Positions 9,611 through 22,990 of a DNA stretch of 64,000 nt are shown in pieces. The stretch is from NCBI GenBank assembly GCA_029783825.1, contig JAREIK010003431.1, forward strand, positions 2,208,674-2,272,673, in the 5' to 3' direction. Made by a program: the position numbers and the translations under genes. Under the pieces are notes generated by a model. The model saw nothing but the letters and a program-made list of their open reading frames with translations, was not told the DNA's origin and made no database searches. This DNA comes from Sapria himalayana (Eukaryota; Streptophyta; Magnoliopsida; Malpighiales; Rafflesiaceae). Within the stretch, counting starts at the first letter, position 1. Each line of letters opens with the position of its first letter.

Positions 9611-12115
9611 ATGCAGCGTTAATATCATGCAAATCAAAATAGAATAGTAACTGAAAACTGATCATTGGTTGTCTCTAACATTATTTTATTACTCTTAATG
9701 TTATTCATGAATTTGATATAGTTTGACATTTGATATAATGTTTTGGTAGATGATATATTCAATTTGATGATCTATTTTTAAAAATTACTCAATCTGCTGA
9801 TCTAATTTCTCCTTTCTAAAATATTATTGAAAATAAAGTGTTAGTGGAAAATTATTTTTAGCATCATTTTTTATCATATCTTTCATGTACTTTGAGTATT
9901 CTCCATTGATTCCTTCGTTACTTTTTTTTTTGTCACCATTTGATAGTTAAGCTAGACATTTTGTTCATATGGCACCATGACTTTGGAAAATATTGAGGTG
10001 CTGTAAGTCATGGCTTTTGAAAATATTGTGGTAGGAACCATAATCTTTAGAAAAGTCATGGTATAATTAGTTCTATCATGCTCTTTTTCAACTTATTTCA
10101 TTTATTGTCTTTCAATTTTCAAGATGTTTGTCACTTCTAAGTAAAACTAATAAATATTTTTTTGGGGTTTATCTCAATATAATTCGATAGTTCATTCATG
10201 TGATTACTTTTCATCAATAATACCAAAAATCTTATTCAACTATCTATTCTCCTCATTACCACTTTTGTGTGTTTCAACTTCGTCAAGCCTCTAGTCCTTT
10301 TGAAGATTATTTCTTCTTTTCATTTCGACTAGTAATTATGTCAATTTATTATTGGTGAAAGATTTTTATTCATCATTTTAATATTAGCAATACAAGCTCA
10401 ATCATCTAGTTGAATATTAGTAATACGAGCTCAATATACCATTTGATAAATGAGATTAAAATTTATCATTTCTTGTGATTGCAAAATGTTAATTTCTCTC
10501 ATTCATTTCCATTTGATAAATATTTATATATTTATATATTTATTTATATTTATACTAATATATTTTTATAAGTATAAAAATATATAAATTTTAATCTCAT
10601 TATTTCAAATTATGAATTATTCCAAATATATATATTACTTGTGGTCTCGTGGTTGTGAGATTTTTTTTATATTATTGAAGATTGTGAATTTGAATATCAA
10701 TTTCTATAAATTATTATTTTGAAATCTATTTTTTTTTATTGAAAAAGTAGTTTCATAACATAGAAATTGATTTCCAAATTTAAGATAACAGATTTGGAAT
10801 TCAAAAATTGAGATTTATATATTTTTTAAATTATTTAGTGTTAAAATTGATTTTATACAATTTAGTATACTAAAACATACTTTTTAAATTTAGTGCACTT
10901 TTTTTGTTAATTTTGAAAAATAAAAATCATTTTTATTTATATTTTATTTGATATAACAAAATATAAATCTTCCAATTTTATATGCTCACATTCGACTCAG
11001 CACATAAAACTAAGTCTAGACATAGCAACATGCAAAATTTGTATTTTAATAATCCAAAATTTTTGATTTGTCACCATTCAAAATAATTGAGTTAATTTTA
11101 ATACACTAATATTTTAGTTACTCTAATTACCTTTAAACACATTACTATAAAAAGTCACACAGGAAAAAAAAATAAACTTTATACTTACAAACTTTATATA
11201 TTCTTTAAAAAAAATTATAAATTCAAAAACGATATATATACATATATATATATATATATAATAACATAAGACACAACTTTATATATAATTTTTTTATTTT
11301 TGTTATTTTTTCAATTTCTTTTGTACGTGACATGCGGTGAGTTTAAAAGTATTTTGGGTAAAAGAAATCATCAAAAGTCAATTATTTTTAAGTTTGGGGT
11401 GGCCAATCTAAAAATTTTGAGCTAGTAAAAACAAACTATTTTCTTAAAAGTTAAAACCTACTAAAGCAGTGATGCACAGGAATAGAAATGGCATTGTGAT
11501 GTTTACCTTTTTTGATTAATGAAGTTTGTGGTTGTCTTTTTTTTATTCCTAAATTTAGGTATTTCTTAAAAGGTTAAAATAATTTTTTAATAAAAAATTT
11601 GATAAACGTTTGAGTGATTTTTATACAATCAATGTGATTTTTTTATTTGTTTAATTAACATATCATTTACTTTTGAAAGTTAGTTACATATTTGCGAAAA
11701 TACTTTTTTTTTTATTTTGTGTCTGTCTTTGTAGTTTAGTTATTATTATTTTAATTGTGTTGTAGAACAAATAAATTAGAGAGAGAAAAAAATTGAGATA
11801 AAATGAGAAAAGAAGATCAAGAGAAATACATTTACTAGTATTTATCTTTTTATCTAAGACATCATTTACTAGTATTTATCTGGGTCTTATAATTACAATA
11901 ATAATTATGATCATTAATACTATGACGAAGCCGTATGGTCTTGTCATTCAATCTTATATATGCACCATTCATAATAACTCTCCCTTTAAATGATAATCAC
12001 AAATGATATATTTTATAATTGTTAATAAAGAAAATTATAATTTAGGGTGCGAAAAATTAATAATTTGTATTTAGGTTTATTAAATTTATAATTAATATTA
12101 ATGATATATATATAT
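9611..12115. other. AT-rich spacer without recognisable genes
   Basis: Long poly-A/T stretches and short AT microsatellites (for example about 11231-11262). Near 9970-10070 there are scattered copies of the catgact/agtcatg motif that is common in the decayed LTR regions further along. No coding region can be supported. Confidence 0.55.
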
Positions 12116-12296
12116 AATTAATAATTTTTATAAATACAAATTAATAATTTGTATAAATACAAATTAATAATTTGTATAAATACAAATTAATAATTTGTAT
12201 AAATACAAATTAATAATTTGTATAAATACAAATTAATAATTTGTATAAATACAAATTAATAATTTGTATAAATACAAATTAATAATTTGTATTTAA
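12116..12296. repeat. 23-bp palindromic tandem repeat, about 7-8 units
   Basis: Near-perfect tandem copies of TTAATAATTTGTATAAATACAA plus one A. Each unit contains the inverted motif TTTGTATAAATACAAA, so single strands can fold at every unit. Units are almost identical, suggesting recent amplification. Confidence 0.92.
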
Positions 12297-12600
12297 GTTT
12301 ATTAACTTTACATATTTTTTGAATAAAATATTATTCATATATATTATGTTATGCATTTTAGTAACTTTACAAGTTAATTTTATTCTTCCCACCCCACCCA
12401 GGCATCCTTGCTCTCTCCTCCCACCTTCATTCTTAAATATGTATCAATTTCTTATGCATATAGAACATTGATATATATTTAAGTGTGTGTGTGTGTGTAT
12501 AGATCTATTATGATTTGCATACACAATGACATGGATTTATATAATTGAAGTGGATTCACACATATAGTGATATTTACACCAGAAAAATTGTAAAATATCA

Positions 12601-12760
12601 ATGGGAAGAGGTGGGAGAGGGGGGGGGGGGGGTGCGGGGAGGGAGGGAGGGAGAGAGAGATGGAGAGAGGGAGAGGGAGATAGAAAGAGAGGGAGAGAGA
12701 AAGAGAGTGAGGGAGTGGGAGGGAGGGAGGGAGGGAGGAGAGGAAAGAAAAAGATCAGTG
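12601..12760 (+). repeat. Polypurine (G/A-only) tract with G13 run
   Basis: About 160 bases almost exclusively G and A on the plus strand, including a run of 13 G and repeated GGGA units. It is prone to triplex and G-quadruplex structure. Open frames here on both strands are composition artefacts. Confidence 0.88.
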
Positions 12761-13064
12761 GGAGGGAGAGGAAAAACATGTATTTTGGTTTGCATGATAT
12801 AACAACTATTTTTTTTGGAAAAATATTATTTTAATCTCAATCATTAAAAAAATTAATACAATGTCACATTTTAAGATATATTTTTCATTTAATATTATTC
12901 CTATTCTTCTCACTAATTTTATAAATTTCAACACATTTTTAACTTATTATACAAATTTAATACTTTCTACACTAATTATTTGCTATTCTAATACCCTAAA
13001 ATATAAAAATTTGTATACTAATATTTTAAACAATATTTCTAGTAGTTATATTAGTAGTAATGAC

Positions 13065-13790
13065 TCATATTTTTGAAGTTGCAATTGAGGTTCAGAGTTG
13101 CAACCTAAATTGTGAACTCTCAATCTGAATTAAGTCATAACCTATTTTATGTAGTAGCAATTGAAATATAATGTATTCAATATTACAAGTAGAGTTGTAG
13201 AGTCACAACCCGAATAAATTTGTAACTATGTTATTTGGTGTCATGCCAAGAATAAAGTTGAAACGTGTACTTTGAAGTCATGACTAGCATTGTATGTAAC
13301 GACTTAACTCAAGTTATAACATGTACTCTGTAGTTGCAACTTATATTTTGAACTCAACAAAAATTAAGTTGTAACATGTGTTTTACAGTAATGAATTGTA
13401 TTGTGAAGTCATGAATCAATGCAAGTTATAACATGTGTTTTGAAATCATTACCTATATTATAAAGTTATAACTCAATTAAATCTATTGCAAGTATTTTGG
13501 AGTCATCATCTGTATTATGAAGTTGCGACTCAATTAAAATTATGACATATTTTGGAGTCATGATCTGTATTGTGAATTCAAGGCTCAACCAAAGCTATAA
13601 CATGTGTCTTGGTGTCGTGATTCTATTCCATAATGTTGTAACATGAAAAAAGTCGAGACTCTATTTTGTGGTGTCACATCATCAATATAGTCACAACCAG
13701 TCTTATGTTGTGATTGGCTGACTTAAGAATTCAATTCTAAATTCTTTCCTTCAGTGTCGTGATATGAAAGAAGTTATGATATGAGATTTG
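13065..13790. repeat. Diverged tandem array, ~56-bp period
   Basis: The landmark TAACATGT or its variants recur near 13317, 13372, 13429, 13487, 13541 and 13597, a spacing of 54-58 bp. Between them come gagtcatgac, then a cctgtattgtgaa-like stretch, then gttgcaactcaatta. Units are strongly diverged and fade out at both ends. The same vocabulary (gtcatgact, ataacatg) appears in the LTR copies at 19.7-30 kb and 36.5-37.3 kb, so the array may derive from an LTR. Confidence 0.65.
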
Positions 13791-14254
13791 ATGTCATAAC
13801 TTAGGTCTTATGTTAAAAAGAAATTCTTTTTTCAATATTTTTTTTCAATATAATAAAAAAAACAAAAGATGTACATTAACAATATCCAAATATAGTCAAT
13901 ATTTACTACTTCTAATTATGTGTTCTCTCTTCTCTCCCTACTTAATTCTTGTATATGAAAGAGTGATTTTTCCAATGAGAGTTTTTCTTCCCCCTTTCTC
14001 GATACTTTGAATCACCATCTCTTGAACACTCGAGTCCCTAGTTTTGATATTGGGGTATACTTGACATCAAGCATGACTTAATATTTGATATCCAAGGGAA
14101 GTTCATGACATAAGATTTCTTCCCAAATTGTGAAGCACGTGGATCTGATCTCTTCCCAACATTTGGTATCAAAGATTGGTTAAAGCCTGGTCTATTTCTT
14201 TACACTTTCTATCATAGCTACCGAGGTCACAAAGTTGTATCATTTGGTTTCAGA

Positions 14255-15310
14255 TCCAAGTGTGGGTTTCATCAATTGGTATTAGAGATAAGTTTAGGTT
14301 TTGACATATGGTATAAGAGCTCAAGGTTATCGAGCTTGATTTGAGTGCATAATTGATAATGAAAAATATAAAAATTACTACTTTGCCATTGAAGATTTGA
14401 AGTGATGATAACTGATCAGAAACTAAAGACAACATCACATGAGGTTGTCAACAAAGTTAAGTTGGATCAAAGTGCATGAGACTTGATCTAGTTGTGCTTG
14501 TCATATGAGGCTTGATGAATATTTTTGGTGAGAGAATGGTAAAATTTTATGGATCAAACTTGAGGTTCACTATCAAAGTATGTTCTTGGTTAGTATGTTT
14601 TTTTTCCTAATAAAGAAACCATATAGATTACACATAGAAGTGACCGATTTGTTTTCTTCACATTTATATGATTTTAACATATTGATCAATCACTTCTCAT
14701 CTATTATTTGCGAGATTAGAGATGATGAAAAAGACATTGCACCCCCCAATTTATAATCAGATTCATAGAATAACTTTATCTTTATTAATAAAGGTATAAT
14801 AGGAATATTCTATGAGGTAGTGGTTTGAACCCTACTATCGAAGGATATGAGGAGATAGAATATGGACAAGTACTCAAAAAAGATTTTGTTTGTTAATGGG
14901 AGGTTTGAAGAGAGAAGTGAGTGATGTAAAACTTAAATAGAAGAGAAAGAATAAAAATTATGGATTAACTAGAAAGAAAGTATTGTATATGTGGTAAATC
15001 AGGACATTTTAGGAGAGATTGTTAAAACAAACCAACTTAGATAAGAGCTAACTTAGCAGACATGCATCTATTCGAAGGTGAGGTATACTTTGCACATATA
15101 TGTGTTGTTCATGTTAATGAGCACATCTGGCACATTGACAACATCATAATTAATATCGCATGACTTTTCATCGGAACTAATTTAGCTAATATGAGTTATA
15201 TGATGGAGGTCGTGTGATTATAAGAAATAACTCAGGGGCGAAGATAGTTAGTTACTAGAAAGTGAAGATGAAGATGAATAGTGAGTTTGTTAAATCCTTT
15301 CTGAGGGTGA
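14255..15310 (+). mobile_element. Decayed copia gag/protease relic
   Basis: Translation near 14981-15023 gives YCICGKSGHFRRDC, an intact CCHC zinc knuckle, followed by a protease-like WHIDN near 15130 and a VKSFLRVIHILD segment near 15290 resembling the region after copia protease. Upstream, GGTATTAGAGA (14278) and GGTATAAGAGC (14310) resemble decayed TGGTATCAGAGC primer sites. Stops and frameshifts are everywhere. LTRs were not identified. Confidence 0.55.
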
Positions 15311-16689
15311 TACATATTCTAGATTTTTTTTTATAAATATGATATCTATGAGTGTGATGATAAAATATGGGATAGGGTTTTGTAGTGATAACAATTCTTG
15401 TAAGATGACATGAGAAGCGATATCGATTGCTTGAGGAACATTGTCTAGGACCATGTACAAGCTACTAGAAAGAACTAACATTCTCTCAACTTTTTCAAGT
15501 CATATTTTAAAACCAGACAATATCAAGGGAGACATTCATGAGAATCATTCATCTTTATTCTCAAATTTTGAAACTCATTTGAAATGATATAACATAAGAA
15601 TTAAGGAAGGGTTAATTTTATTGCCTAATAATTCCCATCTTTGAAAATCCAAAATTATTTTCTCCAAGATTTTGTCAACATTAACTTTGTACCACCTCAT
15701 AAGGAAAAATAACATTATCAATTTGCCTTGGTTAATGGCTAAGAAATGAATAGTCGGCTGCAAAACTTAATATAAAAAATACAATAAAACATTACTTTCT
15801 TCAATCAACTCTCCCCTCATTATATGTCTACATGAACTTTTTGATAAACCTTTCCAACTTCTCTTACTATCTGTCAAAGTATTGATGTTTTTTTTTTGTA
15901 ATTAGATTGTGTTTTTAGAGTTTTGAAGGTTATACCATCCACAAGTCCTTACAGTCCAAAAACATCACTGATAAATTTTCTATCAATATGTACCCAAACT
16001 TATGGTACATAATATCTCTTTTCTTGCATATCTTCAAAATTGGAGATTTTTTTCATGACTATTGCATTGTCTCATTCCATATGTTGATAAAATTTTTCTC
16101 AATTCTCCTCTTAATCATCGGCCATAAATGTGAGATCATGTCTCCAAATGCCCATTTGTCCTTGAAATTCTTCTTGGCTGGGATAGACATTATCAATCTC
16201 CTCCCCTTTTTTTATGAAAAAGTAGGTTTATGCGATGAAATGTGGGTGGAAATGCCAGTAAGAGTTATCTTTTCTTACTTCTCCTTTATCTTATGACTCA
16301 ATTTGGCTTCCTCTCATCTCTCTCAAAGCTTCGAAATTAGGGTTTCTTTATCCATAATGGCATTGAATTGCACAATTTGGTTTTCATGGTGGTTTTGATT
16401 TTCTATGGGAAAAGAAGAAGAGCTTGAGACAAAAAGTTAGAATTTGTGGAATTTTATAGAGTTATAAAGTTAATCATGACTGAAAAAAAAAGTCATGACT
16501 TTGTTTCATCACTATGACTTCTCATCAAAGACATGTTTTTGTTGAGGAGTATCATGACTACACGTGTCATGAAAAATGTCATGGCTAGTTTTGAGTGCAG
16601 CAAGGTAATGTGGTATATGTGTAAGTATTTGACTTCATAGAATATATATGAGAAAGATTAAAAATTGGAATAACAACAAGTTGATATAA
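15311..16689. other. No identifiable gene; relic sequence
   Basis: Reverse-strand translation of about 16080-16200 gives a lysine-rich, FKDKWAFGDMISHLWPMI-like segment that may be protein-derived, but I do not recognise it. The 16430-16610 part is dense in catgac motifs, like the LTR family further right. Confidence 0.35.
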
Positions 16690-19600
16690 AATAAAGCCCT
16701 TGGTTGCCTCTAAAGAAATAATGCATTTAACATCTTTATCTAGAGAAATATTTTTGGCAACATTCCCTATCTATAACTTCAATAATTCATGTTATCTTCT
16801 CTGTATATTTTTTCCTTCTTTCTTCCTTGTGTTCTTTATGTCTTCTATGCACCCCACATTTTCTAGCTCAACATGTCTTTCAAACACCTCTTTCAAAATC
16901 TTTTATGTGTTCTTCAATAATCACACTATTATTAATTGTGATACCCTTCACAAATATTGTGACTTTAGGAAAAGGCATGACATCATCTTTTACTATTTAA
17001 ATTAGTTGTGCCATAGCTAGGGAAAATTTTGCAGCACCTTCACATAGCTTATGTGTCACTAATATCATGGCTTTTACTTCGGCCATGACTTTTTCCTTCA
17101 ATGATCTAATCTTTAAAGTATCAATTTCTTCAAAAGTAATGACTTCTTTTTGCACCATAGCCTTTGCTTATTTCTTTTTGATCTTTATTAATAATAGTCT
17201 CGGCTTTTTCTTTTTCATCCAATATATTATTGAGGTGTCAAAAGGGTCATGCCATGTTTGCACGACTCATTTTTTTGGCTTGTATGGGCCACCATGACAT
17301 GCTAGGAATGCCATGCTATTTATCACGGGTTGTCCATGTTGGCATGGTTCTAAAAAGGGTAGTCCAGGATGGCCCATTGGCATACCTTTCGGTTGGGTCA
17401 TGCTTCGTTGTGTTGGGTCATGCCAAGCTGGGTCAGGACTAACTAGGCTTGTCTAGATCATTACAGTCTAGGATAGCTAAGTTCATTATAGGTTCGCCTG
17501 GGTCATACTAAGCTAGCTTGGGTTAGGCTAGGCTAGTTTATTTGGCCAATCAAGCTAACACTACCTCACATAGGATATCATATTGTGGTTTGTGTTGTGT
17601 TTTGCTTCCCATGCAAGGATATTTGGCTTGACATGGCCCAAGCCATGCCGCAAGTTGGCCTATGCCATGTCTAGGCACAAGTTTGAATTGAGTCATGTTG
17701 TACCTAGCATTGTAAGCTATACCATGTCTCATGCTATGTGCATGCTGCCCAACCTTGTTTTATACCTTTAATACATTCTCAATTAACAGTGAAACTTTTT
17801 TCATCCATAATATTTCTACCAACTCAAAAGTCCTCTTATTGATTTCTCCATGTTTTTCACATTAGAATGTTATGGTATCACAAACAACATTCACAATTTC
17901 ACAACAACATTCCTTTTCTTCTTTTTTGTCATTACTTTGAAAAATGTTACAACATCATAATATGCTTCATTTTTAAGGCCTATTGCAACTTTTTCTTGTA
18001 AACTTATTGCTTCCAATTCTTTGATCTATTTATTTTCTCTAGGTTAATAATCATCTATGAACTTTTTCCATTTTAATTTCACATATTGTCTTTTAGTTGT
18101 GTGGATGAGACTATCTATTCTCTAGTAATTATCCTCATCATCACCTAGAATTTATAAGTTTTTATACAAGTTAAACTTTATTTTTTATTCTCCCACTTAA
18201 TGTATAAATTCTTTCTTCTCCACTTCAATCAATTCATATCCAATCACCATGAATAATCATCCCAAAACCAATAGTACATGTGACTATTCTTTTATGTTAA
18301 ACACCACAAAGGTAGTAGAAAAAATAAATTTTTTAATATTGACTACCACATTTTCGATAATCTTTCTTAAAAATTTGATTGATCTATATGCCATTTATAG
18401 CAAAAGATAAGTTGGGGGCTTTCTTACTTCTATTCAACTTATGTAATATAGACAATGATATCAAGTTGATACTGACTACCAAGTCCCTTAATATCTTTAA
18501 GAAGGTGTGCTTCTGAATAATGTATAATATTATAAAACTTTATGGATCTTTGAGCTTTCTCAAGAGTTTATGTTGAATAATAATGCTTCACTTTTCAATC
18601 ATATTCACAATTCCATATGTCTCTAATTTTTTTTTGCTACTTATGATATATTTTGCAAAGTTGACGAAATATGACATATATGAAAAAGCTTCAGCGAAGC
18701 ATATATTTACTTCCAAATTTCAAAAATGTTGAGAAATCAGTCAAATTTTTTATTAAACATTTACTTTCTAAATCATGGTAGAAAATTAAGATTAGGTTAG
18801 ACAATTTATTCAGCATCTACATAATCATTTTTGACACATCATATTTCTATTCAAAACTTTAGTTCATCTTCATCATTTCCTCTGATTCTACTTTTTCATG
18901 TATAATTATTGGTGGTAGGAGTTGGGTGGTGGGTTTTGGCAGTGCTATGAATTTGAAAAATATTGTGCAAAGTCATGACACTAGGCATCATTACTTCAAA
19001 TGCTTCTATATTGTCATAGACAACTTTATCTTCTACATCAATGTCCCCTTGAAAATTTTTTCAATTTTTTGTCCTCTTTTTTTTATCACTTTTGAGTGTT
19101 ATACACATGGATCTCTTTGATTTGTCTCATTATTGCTAAGCAATTGGTTGATGTTCTTCTCTTTCATCATGAATGTTAATTGTCCAATTTGATTCACAAT
19201 AGTCTTCATTGGCATGTTTGTATGATCTTGTCTTTTTTTTAACCAATCTATTTGGTTCTCTTATGCATCATTCCTTAATTTTCTCTCCATTAGTAGTACA
19301 AGGATGCTCTCTTAAAATGAAGGATTCTTTCCTCCATTTGGTATGTTGTAATTGAAACTCGAATCTCCTTGCATTTGGTATCCCAACAAGTTACTTCCAA
19401 AATTTTTCCAATATTACCTCATATTCTGATATGTATTCCCTTGGCTCCCATATGATAAATTTTAATGATTTATCACATTCGGATACAAATGTGTAGATAT
19501 TGTTTTTGGGTCTAAAAACAAATCTCATATTCTATAGAATATTAATTTTCCCCAAATTGATAAATTTGAAAAAAGGCTTTAAATATAACTATTTTATTAA
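16690..19600 (-). mobile_element. Decayed Ty3/gypsy (Athila/Tat-like) gag-protease relic
   Basis: Reverse-strand translation around 18470-18540 reads DLVVSINLISLSI, matching the DLGASINLMPLS protease motif with damage at the G. Downstream, ENVVVNIKKFIFSTTFVV (about 18290-18350) matches the following protease region. Upstream, VNICFAEAF (about 18700) and SYGSQGNTYQNMR (about 19440) match Athila-type gag C-terminal blocks. At 16697-16738 the reverse strand reads GATGTTAAAT...AGAGGCAACC, the decayed form of the conserved motif that follows pol in these elements. Many stops are present. It is interrupted by a hAT element at 17230-17770. Confidence 0.62.
17230..17770. mobile_element. hAT-type non-autonomous element inserted in gypsy relic
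   Basis: The left terminus TTGAGGTGTCAA matches the family end at 11 of 12; the right terminus TTTATACCTTTA matches TTGACACCTCTA at 9 of 12, with C-to-T changes. Flanking octamers ATATATTA and ATACATTC agree at 6 of 8. The interior is rich in gccatg/catgcc, like the other family members, and sharply different from its surroundings. Open frames inside are composition artefacts. Confidence 0.62.
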
Positions 19601-19677
19601 ATTATACTTTAGATAGATTATGATGAATAGTAATGAAACTATTTGGGGTTTGTGTGAAATATGAAACTTAATTGATT

Positions 19678-20640
19678 TGTTGAGTAGGAAGTGAGCAAAA
19701 AATCATGTAAATTCATAACATTCCTTGTGTTTGACTTTATTATATCTCATTAAGCTTATAGGATAGTTTTGACAACTATTATTGCCTAAAGCTTTATACA
19801 AATAGTCATGATAATCTTAACATGTCATGATTCTACTACCTTATTGACATAATTATTTCACTAAGCAACACATTCTTTTTAATTATAAAATTTTTTTAGA
19901 GTCGTAGCTACACTAGCTCATAATATTCTATGCCTATAATATTAATGTTATATCATAGTAACCAAATACCCCACTAGGACTAAAAGCTATAGTATTTTCA
20001 ATGTCATGGCTTTCTCATCATAGAGCTACCAAGACTAAGGAAAAAGCCACAGGGTTTCTTCAACAATACTTCTTTTATCTACAAAGAGTTCCAATGAGCA
20101 TTTACATAAGCCATAGCCATTTCCATGCTCATAATATTTTACTCTTGAAAAATATATAAAGCCATGGCTAATTGGCAGTGTCATGACTTTTAGTTACAGA
20201 AACCAAATGCATGAGCCATGACTACATCCATCACAATGACTTCATGTTATATAGATCAAATACACAATCATGGTCATTCTGATCATTATGGCAATCCAAT
20301 GCAATAGAAAGATCAAAGAAATGACTCATTCTCAATCCTATAAATTTGTATTACAAAGACAAAATACATAAGCCGAGGCTATTCCTTGTGATGTGGTAAT
20401 CTAAAGCAAGATTGAGATCAAAGCCATGACTAATGATAATGCCATGACTTTATGTTGCAAAGACAAAAAGTCAAAATAGATCATTCTCCGACAGCATGAC
20501 TTTCAACTTAAAAATTATGCCTAACCATTTGAGTACAAACGTGTAATATGAGAAGAAAACAAAAGATAATTAAGAGAGCAATATAAAATCACAAAATCTA
20601 AGGTTTATGAAGTACAAATTCACCCAAGCCCAAACCTATG
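19678..20640 (+). repeat. LTR fragment (2.3-kb LTR family), forward
   Basis: Starts TGTTGAGTAGGAAG and aligns with the first ~1 kb of the LTR at 20698-22990 (reverse strand) and 36455-38650 (forward), sharing gtcatgataat and ccccactaggactaaaagct blocks. It meets the oppositely oriented copy at about 20650-20698, giving an inverted arrangement. Strongly diverged. Confidence 0.5.
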
Positions 20641-20697
20641 GTAGATTCATGAACAAAGAGATGAGATAATATACAAGCATAAACTTTAGGGTAGTGT

Positions 20698-22990
20698 TGT
20701 GACTTTGGTTCATTACCTAATTTTATTGTTAGGTGCATCCCAAAAGCTAATTGGATGAGAGTTTCTCATCAAATATAATTCCATGAGTATATATGTTGTA
20801 CAAATAATAAAGTAGTTTGTTAGTCTAGATTTTGATCCCATAGGGATGTCACATGTAATATTAGAATAGCCAATGCCAATTAACAGATGCTCTAGTAGGC
20901 ATGATAAATAGAATTGAAGTCATAAATCTTATATCCTATGAACTAGATAATTATGAAATGACCTATTTCCCACCTATCATATAAGGTGGTTATCAACTAT
21001 TAAGCCATTCTCATTGATAATTTACTCATAACTATTCCCTTATTAGTACTTTACTAATGAGACAATTCATCATCTACACTCAGAGGTCATTCATAAGTTA
21101 TCACCTTTTAGACAACTCATTAACTAGCTTTAATGGTTGATTCAAATATGCATTCTTATTCTCCAACTTGTATTATTTTTTTCAATGTGAATTGATGTGA
21201 TAATAAAAATAACTGTACTTTTGGCTTCGTTAGCACAATACTCACACAATTAACATATATTTTCCTTTGTATTTCATAGGTGGTAGTCATATGATTAAAT
21301 TTAACTTATAGAACTATCATCACCCTATTAATTAGATCCATATATACTTTTCACATGTCTTACCTATCACTTTCCCTCACTATGATAGGTGACTCACATA
21401 TTAAAGTTGAAACCCTTTTGAAACATGCTATTTACTGCCTAATATATCAATTCCTCATAGTCATGCATAATAGAGTGGCCTATATAAGTATTTAAACTTT
21501 TACCTTCATAAATATCATACTCATATTGATTAGACATACTTTAATTTTAAGTTTTGGTGTATGATCATGTCTCTCACATTAAGATCAGAAGGGATATCAT
21601 TTCCTTCCTATCATTGTATAATTGTGTTTCATGAATTATTTGTCACTATCTACTATTATAATCATCCTTAAACTCAACAATAGTGAAAACCCTAGTCTTA
21701 GTTCTATTTAATTACCAAACTATCTATAACTAAATAATATCATAACAAAACAGCATATTAAAATATTAATATAGCATATTGTACAATAAATATATAAAAA
21801 TATTCATAGATTCTCTTTTTAGCCTGAAATTATAAAGAATAATACATGAGACAAGTGGAAATTCATGTAGTATCAATCCATGTTACTGATTATATCTCTT
21901 TAGAGAATCTAGGCTTTAAAATCTAAATCACTCAAAACTCACTCAATTCAACTTTTATTTGACCCTAATATAGGGTAAAAATGTATCTTTGATTCCTAAT
22001 ATTTATGCTTGTGCTTTATATTTCCTTTGTTTCTTGTGGATTGCCTCAAAAATTGAGTTGTGGATACATTTCGGTCATCTTCTTCATATCTCTCATGGAT
22101 TTATTTTACTTCTTAGGGGTTTCATTATATACTCTAGCATTTAGTATGAGTTTTTTTAATTGGAAGTCACCGTGCTAAATAAAAGTTGTGGCTTTAGTCT
22201 TTTGGTTCTATACTATAAAGTTGTGGTACTTTGTTTGAGTCATTACCCTAATCTATTTTTTCTGCTTGATGGTCGCGATGATGCGAAAAATCATGATGGT
22301 TTATTTAGTTTCTATAATACAAAATCATGGTGCAAGATATGAGTCATGACTATGATCTCTTTCCTCTTCTTGTTGATTGTGTTGCTAGGAAAAGTTATGA
22401 TGACCAATTTATACTTGGAAACACAAAGTCATGGTGCTATGTGTGGCTGTAGCTTGTCCATTTCACTTGTGTACCCCAAATTCATGGTGTTGAAAAATGA
22501 CTACAACTTTGGTTTCTCTCTTGAGCCAATAGTCACTCCACTTGTGTTGGCTGCAACTTGAGTTTGAATCTCTATAATATTTTATAGCCAAAAGGTGCAA
22601 TGCTAGATTAGTGTCATGACTTTGGCTTGAGTATTCTATAGTTTGGTAAAGGAAAAGTTGTGGCATCTGAAGGTTGCTAAGATTTCTAACATAAATGGGG
22701 TTTGGCTACTATGCCATTCAATTATTATCATAGCCATGAAGTTATTTCAAGCTAGTTCAACTATGATTATAAAAAATCTTTGCAGCCAAAATAATATATT
22801 AACAATAAAATGATTATGTCAGCAAGATGGTAGAGTCATGTCATACAAAAATTATTTTGGTAAGTGTATAGAGTTTTGGTCAAGAATAAATGATGAAACT
22901 AATTTATAAGTACTCAAAAGTATAATTAAGTTATGACATGTCAAATATAATGACTTGCATAAAATTTTACTCTCCTTCTATTCACCAACA
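20698..22990 (-). repeat. 3' LTR (reverse strand) of nested element
   Basis: On the reverse strand it starts TGTTGGTGAATAGAAGG at 22990 and ends AAAGTCACA at 20698. It aligns along its length with 27551-29410 and 24486-24909 in the same orientation, for example gttgtggctttagtcttttg-type and actcactcaattcaac blocks. Open frames at 22160-22561 are shadows with no domain. Confidence 0.55.

Noticed and set aside
12537..12834. Overlapping frames on both strands
   Set aside because: Products of the polypurine tract (Gly/Arg/Glu on one strand, Pro/Ser/Leu on the other).
15988..16296. 102-codon forward frame
   Set aside because: Composition-driven; the reverse strand looks more protein-like but could not be identified.
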